A stretch of 64,000 nucleotides of DNA. It comes from Rhodanobacter denitrificans (GTDB lineage Bacteria; Pseudomonadota; Gammaproteobacteria; Xanthomonadales; Rhodanobacteraceae). Where the stretch lies: assembly GCA_003241385.1 (NCBI GenBank), contig QFPO01000005.1, positions 310,001 through 374,000 of the forward strand. The letters run 5' to 3'. Of the stretch, positions 31,001 to 38,900 are shown in pieces (the first letter of the stretch is position 1; each line of letters opens with the position of its first letter). A program made the translations under genes and the position numbers. The notes beneath the pieces were generated by a model, which was given only the letters and a program-made list of their open reading frames with translations, was not told the DNA's origin and ran no database searches.

Positions 31001-31118
31001 CCACTCATCGCGACCGGTCGAGACACTGGGTCTGAGACGCCGGGGCAACCGCGACATCCGTCGCACGGTGCCAATTCCAGCGAAGCCGCCGGCTCGGCCG
31101 GGCTTCGGGAGATGAGCG
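31001..31118 (+). ncRNA. SAM-I (S-box) riboswitch in the metX leader
   Basis: All main SAM-I parts can be read. P1: CTCATC (31004-31009) pairs with GATGAG (31111-31116). P2 side: CTGG...CCGG enclosing the kink-turn region and the GCAACC core (31045-31050). P3: GCGAC (31051-31055) with GTCGC (31060-31064). The hallmark GGTGCCAATTCC is at 31067-31078. P4: CGAAGCC (31081-31087) with GGCTTCG (31101-31107), followed by the conserved GAGATGAG 3' strand. It senses S-adenosylmethionine and should turn metXB off. The ATG at 31112 is inside P1 and is not a start codon. Confidence 0.9.
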
Positions 31119-31127
31119 GTCGCGCCC

Positions 31128-31172
31128 CGTGCGCGCTGCTCCGGTCGCGCCGATCAGATCAGGAGCAGCACG
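31128..31172 (+). promoter_or_regulatory. Shine-Dalgarno-sequestering stem of metX (expression platform)
   Basis: CTGCTCC (31136-31142) pairs perfectly with GGAGCAG (31162-31168), which contains the metX Shine-Dalgarno AGGAG (31161-31165). CGTG (31128-31131) pairs with CACG (31169-31172) across the first base of the GTG start. There is no T tract, so control by the riboswitch is probably translational. The competing anti-sequestering fold is not obvious by eye. Confidence 0.6.
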
Positions 31173-32164
31173 TGGCCGCCGTCCTTTCCTTCGAATCCCC
31201 GGATCTTCCCGATGCCTGTCCGCAGCCGCTGCGCGGCGTGCTGCGCCTCTCGGCGCTCGCGCTCGCCGGCGGCCGGACCCTGACCGACGCCGACATCGCC
31301 TGGCAGGCCTGGGGCGATCCCGGCCTGCCGGCCGTGGTCGTGCTCGGCGGCATCTCGGCCGGCCGCGATCCGGATCGCTGGTGGTCGGCGCAGTGCGGCG
31401 TGGGCCGCGCGCTCGATCCGCGCCGGCTGCGCATCGTGTCGATCGACTGGCTCGGCGGCGCCGACGCCTCGACCGGGCCGCGCGCCGGCGACGATACGTT
31501 CCCGGCGATCGACAGCGCGGACCAGGCCGCCGCGGTCCTGGCGGTGCTCAATCACCTGGGCATCGCGCGCGTCGCGCTGGCGATCGGCGCCTCGTACGGC
31601 GGCTGCGTCGTCCAGCACCTGGCGCGGCTGGCCGGCGCTCGCATCGGCCGCGCGGTCGTGATCAGTGCTGGTCCGCAGGCCAGCGCCTGGGCACGCGGTC
31701 TGCGCGGTCTGCAACGCGGCCTGGTCGCCGCCGCCGCGCCGGAGCGCCGCGGTGCCGCGCTCGCGCAGGCGCGCCAGCTGGCGATGCTGTCGTACCGGAC
31801 CCCGGGCGAGCTCGAATCGCGCTTCGGTGGCGCCGAGCCGGCCGACGGCCTCGAGCGCTGGCTCGACGCGCACGGCGCGCGTTTCGCGGCGCGCTTCCCG
31901 GCCGAGGCCTTCGTGACGCTGTCGGCCTCGCTCGACGCGCACCGTTGCCGCCCGGAGGCGATCGCGGTGCCGCTGACCGTGGTCGGCGTGCGAGACGACC
32001 TGCTGGTGCCGATCCAGACGCTGCGCGCATTCGCCGAGTGCCTCGGTCCGCGCGCCGAGCTGCACGAATTCGATTCGATCTACGGTCACGACGCCTTTCT
32101 CAAGGAGGACGCGACCATCGCCGGAATCTTCCGGCACGCGCTGGCTGCGGAGGATTGCGCATGA
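31172..32164 (+). CDS. metX: Homoserine O-acyltransferase (MetX family)
   Basis: 330-residue alpha/beta hydrolase that acylates homoserine, the first committed step of methionine synthesis. The nucleophile is Ser141 in GASYGG; the Asp is in VGVRDDLLVP (about 276) and the His in YGHDAF (about 306). GGISAGRD and the oxyanion region are in place. Xanthomonad members of this family usually use succinyl-CoA (MetXS), so I leave the acyl donor open. The GTG at 31172 has AGGAG six bases upstream; the earlier ATG at 31112 lies in the riboswitch. The stop overlaps the metB start. Confidence 0.88.
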   Translation: MAAVLSFESPDLPDACPQPLRGVLRLSALALAGGRTLTDADIAWQAWGDPGLPAVVVLGGISAGRDPDRWWSAQCGVGRALDPRRLRIVSIDWLGGADASTGPRAGDDTFPAIDSADQAAAVLAVLNHLGIARVALAIGASYGGCVVQHLARLAGARIGRAVVISAGPQASAWARGLRGLQRGLVAAAAPERRGAALAQARQLAMLSYRTPGELESRFGGAEPADGLERWLDAHGARFAARFPAEAFVTLSASLDAHRCRPEAIAVPLTVVGVRDDLLVPIQTLRAFAECLGPRAELHEFDSIYGHDAFLKEDATIAGIFRHALAAEDCA

Positions 32165-33354
32165 GTACGCTCTCTCGGGACACGATCGCGGTCCGCGCCG
32201 GCGTCGACGCCGATACCGCGCACGGCGCGGTGATGCCGCCGCTGTACCTGTCGACCAATTTCAGCTTCGCCGGCTTCGGCCAGAAGCGCAGCTACGACTA
32301 CACGCGCTCGGGCAATCCGACCCGCGACACGCTGGCCGGCGCGCTGGCCGAACTCGAGGGCGGCAGCGGCGCGGCGGTGACCGCCAGCGGCATGGCCGCG
32401 GTCGCGCTGGTCGCCGCCGCCGTGCTCGAGCCGGGCGATCTGCTGGTCGCGCCGCACGACTGCTACGGCGGCACCTGGCGGCTGTTCGACGCGCAGGCAC
32501 GGCGCGGCCTGTATCGCGTGCGGTTCGTCGACTTCCACGATCCGCAGGCGCTTGCGGCCGTGCTGGCCGAGCGGCCGAAACTGGTCTGGATCGAGACGCC
32601 GTCCAATCCGCTGCTGCGCATCACCGACGTGCGCCACGTCGCCGAGACCGCGCACGCGGCCGGCGCCCTGGTCGCGGTCGACAACACGTTCCTGTCGCCG
32701 CTGCTGCAGCAGCCGCTCGTCCTCGGCGCCGACGTCGTCGTGCATTCGACGACCAAGTATCTGAACGGCCATTCCGACGTCGTCGGCGGCGCGGTGATCT
32801 GGCGCGAGCCGGCGCTCGGCGAACGGCTGGCCTGGTGGGCCAACTGTCTGGGCCTGACCGGAGCGCCGTTCGACAGCTATTTGACGCTGCGCGGCCTGCG
32901 CACGCTCAAGGTGCGCCTGGCACGGCACGAGGCCAACGCGCGTGCGCTGGCCGAGCAGCTGCACGCGCATCCGGCCGTGCGCGCGGTGCACTATCCGGGC
33001 CTGGCCGATCATCCGGGACACGTGCTGGCGCGGCGCCAGCAGTCGGGCTTCGGCGCGATGCTGAGCTTCGAGCTGGTCGGCGGCGAGGCGGCGGCGCGTG
33101 CGTTCGTCGACGGCCTGGACTGCTTCACGCTGGCCGAATCACTCGGCGGCGTCGAAAGCCTGGTCTGCCACCCGGCCGGCATGACCCATGCCGCGATGGC
33201 GCCGGAGGCGCGTGCGCGCGCCGGCATCGCCGACGGCTTGCTGCGGCTGTCGGTCGGCATCGAGGACGAGGCCGATCTGCGCAGCGACGTCGAGGCCGCA
33301 CTCGAGCGCGTCGAGGCGGCGATCGGGTCGGCGCGCGCGGCGTCGGCGGCTTAA
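32161..33354 (+). CDS. metB: Cystathionine gamma-synthase (trans-sulfuration PLP enzyme)
   Basis: 397 residues. The PLP lysine is Lys199 in HSTTKYLNGHSD. YDYTRSGNPTRD, PHDCYGGTWRLFD, ETPSNPLLRITD and the C-terminal SLGGVESLVCHPAGMTHA are very like E. coli MetB. It joins acyl-homoserine with cysteine to give cystathionine. The ATG overlaps the metX stop (ATGA), so both share the MetJ/SAM control. An O-succinylhomoserine sulfhydrylase (metZ) role is possible but the MetB-like sequence favours gamma-synthase. Confidence 0.88.
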   Translation: MSTLSRDTIAVRAGVDADTAHGAVMPPLYLSTNFSFAGFGQKRSYDYTRSGNPTRDTLAGALAELEGGSGAAVTASGMAAVALVAAAVLEPGDLLVAPHDCYGGTWRLFDAQARRGLYRVRFVDFHDPQALAAVLAERPKLVWIETPSNPLLRITDVRHVAETAHAAGALVAVDNTFLSPLLQQPLVLGADVVVHSTTKYLNGHSDVVGGAVIWREPALGERLAWWANCLGLTGAPFDSYLTLRGLRTLKVRLARHEANARALAEQLHAHPAVRAVHYPGLADHPGHVLARRQQSGFGAMLSFELVGGEAAARAFVDGLDCFTLAESLGGVESLVCHPAGMTHAAMAPEARARAGIADGLLRLSVGIEDEADLRSDVEAALERVEAAIGSARAASAA

Positions 33355-33378
33355 GATTCGGTCGTTCGGAAACGGTGG

Positions 33379-33402
33379 CGGACCCGCGGCGAGGCGGGTC
33401 CG
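33379..33402. terminator. Hairpin between convergent metB and rnk
   Basis: CGGACCCGC (33379-33387) and GCGGGTCCG (33394-33402) form a perfect 9-bp stem with a six-base loop, 24 bp after metB and 4 bp after the rnk stop on the other strand. On the minus strand it is followed by CACCGTTTCC. It may end both transcripts. Confidence 0.5.
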
Positions 33403-33406
33403 GCGC

Positions 33407-33823
33407 TCAGCGGTGCAGGTGGCCGCTGGCTTCGGGCTGATAGGCGATGTCGCTTACGCGCAGGCGCAGCCAGCGTCCGGCCGGCAGCGGCCAGTCGATC
33501 GTCTGGCCGATCCGCAGGCCGAGCATCGCGGCGCCGACCGGCGCCAGCACCGAGACCTTGCCGGGCGAGCCGTCGGCATCGCGCGGATAGACCAGGGTCA
33601 GTTCGCGCGTATCGCCGCTTTCCTCGTCGACCACGCGTGCGGTCGAGTTCATCGTGACGACGTCGGCCGGCATCTGCGGCGGATCGACGATCGCCGCACG
33701 CGCGAGCTCGCCACGCAGCGCCTGTGCGCCCGCGGCGTCGCGATGCGCCGGCAGGTCGAGCAGATGTTCGATGCGCTCCAGGTCGAGACTGGACACGGTG
33801 ATCGGTGCGGGGGTGCTGGCCAC
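33407..33823 (-). CDS. rnk: Nucleoside diphosphate kinase regulator Rnk (GreA/GreB family)
   Basis: 138 residues. ITVSSLDLERIEHLLD at the N terminus is the short Rnk helix pair, and MNSTARVVDEESGDTRELTLVYPRDADGSPGKVSVLAPVGAAMLGLRIGQTIDWPLPAGR is the GreA C-terminal FKBP-like domain that binds RNA polymerase. The long GreA coiled coil is absent, which defines Rnk. The start is GTG 33823 with AGGAG nine bases upstream. Confidence 0.9.
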   Translation of the reverse strand: MASTPAPITVSSLDLERIEHLLDLPAHRDAAGAQALRGELARAAIVDPPQMPADVVTMNSTARVVDEESGDTRELTLVYPRDADGSPGKVSVLAPVGAAMLGLRIGQTIDWPLPAGRWLRLRVSDIAYQPEASGHLHR

Positions 33824-33962
33824 GAAGAACAACTCCTGAAAAAACCTCGAGATACGAAAATGCGTCGGGAATCTCCCCGCCCGGCGCGTCGATCCGGCAA
33901 CGCTAGCCGATCGAGCCGGCTTTCTCAAATCGAGCCGGCTCGCGATCGGCGCGGCGCGCGGA

Positions 33963-34895
33963 TCAGACCCGATCGGGTGCCGCGGCGGTGGCGCCGGGAT
34001 CGAGCAGATCGGCCGGCAACTCGGCGAACAGGTCGGCCAGCGACTTGATGAAGCCGCCCAGCGCCGAACTCTTGCGCCAGACCATCGCGATCTTGCGGCT
34101 CGGCGCGGGCGAGCGGAACTGCACCAGCCGGACGTGCGCGACCTGCGGCACCGGCGGCTTGACCGCGAGCACCGGCAGCAGCGTGATGCCGACGTGCGCC
34201 GCGACCATCTGGCGCAGCGTCTCCAGACTGGTCGCGCGGAAGCCGGCCTTCTCGCCGGCGCCGGCGAGCTGGCAGACCTCCAGCGCCTGATCGCGCAGGC
34301 AGTGGCCGTCCTCGAGCAGCAGCACGCTCTGGTCGGCCAGGTCGTCCAGACGCAGCGCCGAGCGCGCCGCCAGTGGATTGTCGTCCGGAACGGCCAGCAC
34401 GAACGGCTCCTCGAACAGGAACTGGCTGTGCAACTGCGGATCGTGGATCGGCAGCGCGAGGATGCCGGCGTCGAGGCGGCCTTCGCGCAGCAGGCGCAGC
34501 ACGACTTCGGTCTTCTCCTCGGTCAGCAGCAGCTCCAGGCGCGGAAAGCGCTCGCGGATGCGCGGGATCACATGCGGCAGCAGATACGGTCCCAGCGTCG
34601 GGAAGATGCCGAGCCGCAAGGTGCCCGACTCCGGATCGACGGTGCGCCGCGCGATCGCCTTGATCTGGTCGACTTCGTTGAGCACGTCGCGCGCGCGGGC
34701 GGCGATCTCCTGGCCGACCTCGGTCAGCAGCACCTTGCGCGGCGTGCGCTCGACCAGGGCCACGCCGAGTTCGTCCTCGAGCTTGCGGATCTGCGTCGAC
34801 AGCGTCGGTTGGCTGACGAAGCTGGCCTCGGCGGCGCGGCCGAAATGCTTGTGCTCGGCGAGCGCCACCAGGTAGCGGAGGTCGCGCAGGTTCAT
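33963..34895 (-). CDS. oxyR: Hydrogen peroxide-inducible activator OxyR
   Basis: 310-residue LysR-type regulator. N-terminal HTH: NLRDLRYLVALAEHKHFGRAAEASFVSQPTLSTQIRKLEDELG. The redox pair is Cys199 and Cys208 in DGHCLRDQALEVC, at the same numbers as in E. coli, so peroxide sensing by an intramolecular disulfide is expected. An ATAG-n7-CTAT repeat lies just before the start, suggesting autoregulation. katG, ahpC or other targets are not next to it here. Confidence 0.95.
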   Translation of the reverse strand: MNLRDLRYLVALAEHKHFGRAAEASFVSQPTLSTQIRKLEDELGVALVERTPRKVLLTEVGQEIAARARDVLNEVDQIKAIARRTVDPESGTLRLGIFPTLGPYLLPHVIPRIRERFPRLELLLTEEKTEVVLRLLREGRLDAGILALPIHDPQLHSQFLFEEPFVLAVPDDNPLAARSALRLDDLADQSVLLLEDGHCLRDQALEVCQLAGAGEKAGFRATSLETLRQMVAAHVGITLLPVLAVKPPVPQVAHVRLVQFRSPAPSRKIAMVWRKSSALGGFIKSLADLFAELPADLLDPGATAAAPDRV

Positions 34896-35263
34896 GGCAG
34901 GTCATTCATAGGTGGCGGCTATCGATGATAGTCCATTCCATAAGCGCGCCATCGCAGGCGTGCCGCTTTTGGCAGCGCCGCGGCGTGCCTCCTGCGGCAT
35001 TCGGGCGCAGCCCTTGAAGCGACCGGGCCGGGCCCCATCTGCTGGCTCAGGCGTTCGAGGACTTCGCTCCTCACGCTCGGCTGGCATCGTACTCCCCCCT
35101 CCCCACGATGCCGCCCGGGCGACGGAATCCCTCCCCGCTTCCGTCGCCCACCTATTCGGATCGGCGGCCCGGCGACAGCCGGGCCGCCGGCGCGAACCGG
35201 CCGCCGCCGTGCGTCCCGAGGACATGGCCTAGAATGCCGCGATCCTCGCGATGGAAGGCCCCG
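34896..35263. other. oxyR upstream region with two strong hairpins
   Basis: 368 bp between divergent genes. Apart from the OxyR-type site it contains two near-adjacent perfect hairpins: GGGCGACGGAA (35117-35127) with TTCCGTCGCCC (35139-35149), and CGGCGGCCCGGC (35162-35173), loop GACA, GCCGGGCCGCCG (35178-35189). Neither has a T tract. TAGAAT at 35230-35235 is a -10 candidate for the gene at 35264. No tRNA or known RNA family is recognised. Confidence 0.5.
34908..34942 (-). promoter_or_regulatory. Putative OxyR binding site
   Basis: ATAG-n7-CTAT (34908-34922), then ATAG-n7-CATA (34928-34942). The E. coli consensus is ATAG-n7-CTAT repeated with a further 7-base spacer; here the middle spacer is 5 and the last element is degenerate. 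Its position 13 bp upstream of the oxyR ATG fits autoregulation. Confidence 0.5.
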
Positions 35264-35815
35264 ATGCGCGACGCCGCCGAACCCCGTGACGCATTCGCAC
35301 GGGTGCCCGAACGCAATACCGCCGACAACCTGCTGCGCACCGCCCAGCAGCACCACGTGCTGCTGTCGAACATGGCCGACACCAAGGCCAATATCATCAT
35401 CACGGTGTCCTCGATCGTGCTGACGCTGTCGCTGGGGCGGGCGTCGGATCCGGACCTGCGCGTGTCGGTGCTGATCCTGGCCGGCTTCACGCTGCTGGCG
35501 CTGCTGCTGGCGATCCTCGCGGTGCTGCCGAAGTACCGGCCGGTGCCGGTCGGCGAGGGGCCGCTGCCGGCCCATTTCAACCTGCTGTTCTTCGGCCACT
35601 TCGCCACGCTGTCGCGCGAGCGCTATCTGACCGAGGTCGCGCGCGTGCTGACACCGGACGGCACGCCGTACGCGACCTGGGCCGCGGACGTCTACGCGCT
35701 CGGCGTCTATCTGGCCCAGCACAAGTACCGCTACCTGCGCTGGAGCTATCTGTTCTTCCTGACCGGCTTCGTGTTCGCCAGCGTCGAGCAGCTGGTCCGC
35801 CATCTGCTGCGCTAG
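35264..35815 (+). CDS. PycTM/DUF5706-like two-helix membrane protein
   Basis: 183 residues. A short soluble start is followed by LLSNMADTKANIIITVSSIVLTLSLGR, the ADxKA-plus-helix pattern of the PycTM (formerly DUF5706) Pycsar effector domain, a second helix (VSVLILAGFTLLALLLAILAVLP), a cytoplasmic loop FFGHFATLSRERYLTEVARVL, and a last helix (YLRWSYLFFLTGFVFASVEQL). In Pycsar defence such proteins damage the membrane when a cyclic pyrimidine nucleotide binds; no cyclase is adjacent here, so a housekeeping role is as likely. Start chosen at ATG 35264 after TAGAAT (35230-35235). Confidence 0.65.
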   Translation: MRDAAEPRDAFARVPERNTADNLLRTAQQHHVLLSNMADTKANIIITVSSIVLTLSLGRASDPDLRVSVLILAGFTLLALLLAILAVLPKYRPVPVGEGPLPAHFNLLFFGHFATLSRERYLTEVARVLTPDGTPYATWAADVYALGVYLAQHKYRYLRWSYLFFLTGFVFASVEQLVRHLLR

Positions 35816-35937
35816 ACACCCCGCCGCGATCGTCCGGCGCGTGCGCGCCGTCTCGCGATCGACCCGGAATCCAACCCCGCCGTGTGCAGGTCGCCGTTGA
35901 CTGCGCTGCCCGACAACGACATACGAGGGAACCGACG

Positions 35938-38900
35938 ATGCATCGCTTCTGGCTCGGCTTGATCGCTTTGCTGCTGCCGCTGTCGACGATCGCGCAGCCG
36001 ACGGTGCCGCCGTCGCTGCAGGAATGGCGCGGCTGGGTGCTCGAGCGCGACGCGTTCCGCACCTGCACGCTGCTCGCCGGCCGGCCGGGGCAGGCGGAGA
36101 ACGATTACCTGTGCGCCTGGCCGGGCACGCTGACGATCGCGGCCGATGCCGCCGGCGCGCGCATCGCGCAGCGCTGGCAGCTCGAGACCGAGAGCTGGGT
36201 GCCGCTGCCGGGCGACGCCGAGCACTGGCCGCAGCGCGTCACGGTCGGCGGTGTCGCGATGCCGGTGGTCGATCGCGGCGGTCCCGCTCTGTGGCTCGGC
36301 AGCGGCAGTCACGAGGTGCGCGCCGAGATTCCGTGGACGCAGCGGCCGCAGTCGCTGCGCGTGCCGCGGTCGATCGCCCTGGTCGCGCTCAGCGTCGACG
36401 GGCGCCCGATCGTGCCGGTGCAGCGCGACGGCGAGGCCTTGACGCTCGGCCGCGGCGTGACGCTCGCCGCCGAGGCCGACAGCGTGGATCTGCGCGTCCA
36501 TCGGCGCCTCGACGACGGCATTCCGGCCGTGCTGACGACGCGGATCCAGATCGGCGTGTCGGGCCAGGCGCGAGAAGAGCGCATCGGGCCGGCGCTGCCG
36601 GAGGGTTTCGTCGCGCTGGCCTTGCAGAGCGAGGCGGGCTGGCCGGTGCGTCTCGAGGACGACGGCCGCCTGCGCGTGCAGGTGCAGGCGGGCTCGGACG
36701 TCCTGATCCTGACCGCGCGCGCCGCCGGCCCGTTGACCGCGGCGACCGCGCGCGTTCCGGCCGCGCCGTGGCCGAGCCAGGAGATCTGGAGCTATGCCGC
36801 GGCGCCGCGCCTGCGCGTGACGGCCGCGAGCGGGACGACCCAGGTCGATCCGCAGCAGGCCGACGTGCCGCCGGCCTGGCGCGATCTGCCGGCGTTCGCG
36901 CTGGCCGACGGCGACACGCTGCGGATCGACGAGCATTCGCGCGGCGCTTCGGGCGACGAGGCCAACCGCCTGCAGCTCACGCGCGAGGCCTGGCTCGATT
37001 TCGAAGGCCGCGGCTGGTTCGCGCGCGACCACATCGACGGCCGCATGAACAGCGGATGGCGCTTCGACGCGGCGCCGCCGTTCGTCGTGCAGCGCGCGCA
37101 GGCACGCGCCGACGATCAGCCGCTGTTGGTGACCGAAGGCGGGCAGGGCGGCTGGAGCGGCGTGGAATGGCGCACGCCCGACGTCGCGCTCGATGCCGGT
37201 GTGCGTATCGAGGCCGGGCCCGGCGCACTGCCGATCGCCGGCTGGCAGCAGGTGTTCGACCGGATCACCACGACGTTGCATCTGCCGTACGGCTATCGCC
37301 TGCTGGCGGCGCCGGGCACCGATCGCGCGCTCGGCAGCTGGCTGTCGGGCTGGACCCTGCTCGACGTGTTCGTCGCGGCGGTCGTGATCCTGCTCGGCGT
37401 GCGCCTGCTCGGCTGGGCCGGCGGCCTGCTGGTTCTGGCCTATCTGCTGATCGGCTATCAGGAAGCCGGTGCACCGCTGTGGACGCTGATGCTGGTGCTT
37501 GCGCTCGGTCTGATCGTGCGCGCGCTGCCGGCCGGACGCCTGGCCGAGGTGGCGGCGGGCTTGCGCCTGGCCGCGCTCGCGCTGCTGGTCGTGGTGACGC
37601 TGCCGTTCGCGATCACGCAGGTGCGCACGGCGCTGTATCCGCAGCTGGAGGCCGACAGCGGGTTTATCGAATCGGCCTATCCGCAGAGCGCGGCCGGCGC
37701 CGGCGATGCGATGGTGATGTCCGAGCCGGTGCCGCCGCATCCGCCACCGGCGCCGTCGGCGGCCGAGCCTGCGGAGCGCGCCGACGCTGCGAAAGCTCTG
37801 GAGCGCGTCACCGTCACCGGCTCGCGCAGCCTGCCTTCGCAGGTGCTCAAGCGCTACGTGCAGACCAGCGTCGTACAGACCGGCGGCGGCGAGCCGGGCT
37901 GGCGGATCGGGCGCACCTACCAGCTCGAATGGAGCGGGCCAGTGCTGCCGAGCCAGGAAGTCCGCCTGCTGGTCGCGCCGCCGTGGCTGGTGCGGTCGCT
38001 CAAGCTGGTGCTGGTCGCGCTGCTGGCGGTGCTGATCTGGCGAATCGCGCGTCGCACGCCGCTGCTGCCGCTGCGCTCGCGGCCGGCCGCGGCGGGTCTC
38101 GCAGCGATCGCGCTGGCGTGCTCGGCGACGGCATTCGCGCCGCCGCTGCAGGCGCAGGGCTTTCCGTCCGACGAACTGCTCGGCCAGCTGCGCGATCGTC
38201 TGATCGAACCGCCGCGCTGCGCGCCGCAATGTGCCGACATCGCGCTCGCCGAGCTCTCGGCCGAAGGCGACGAGGTCGTCGCGGTGCTCGAGGTCCATGC
38301 GCTCGAGCGCAGCGCGGTGCCGGTGCCGGCCGACGACAAGACGCTGGCGCTGCGCACGGCGCGGCTCGACAACGGCAGCGTCGAGGGCATCGCCGGCGTG
38401 CCCGGCGGTGCGCGCATCCTGGTGCCGCGTGGCGTGCATCGCGTCGAGCTGCGCTGGCAGGCGCTGGCCGACAAGGTCGCGCTGGCGTTTCCGCTGAAGC
38501 CGCGTCGCGTCGTGTTCTCCGGCAGCGGCTGGCAGGCCGCCGGCAGTGCCGACGGCCGCCTGCTGACCGAAGCGCTGAGCCTGGTCCGTCTGCGCGACGC
38601 CGGCGAGTCTGCCCGCGTATCGGGCGGCGATCAGCAATTCGCGCCGTTCGTACGCGTGGTGCGCGAGCTGTCGCTCGACGTCGACTGGCGCGTCTCGACG
38701 CGCATCGAGCGGATGGCGCCGCGCGAGGGCGGCCTGGTCGCGAACATCCCGTCGCTGCCGGGCGAGCGCGTACTGACCGCCGGCGCGCGCGTCGCCGACG
38801 GCCGGATCGAGCTGCCGATCGCCGACGGTCAGGACCACGCCGAGTACGCCGCGACGCTCGATCCGCGCGACACGCTGACGCTGACGGCGCCGCCGCTGAG

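Noticed and set aside
31112..31171. ATG 31112 as start of metX
   Set aside because: It lies in the 3' strand of riboswitch stem P1; GTG 31172 has the proper ribosome site and matches the family N terminus.
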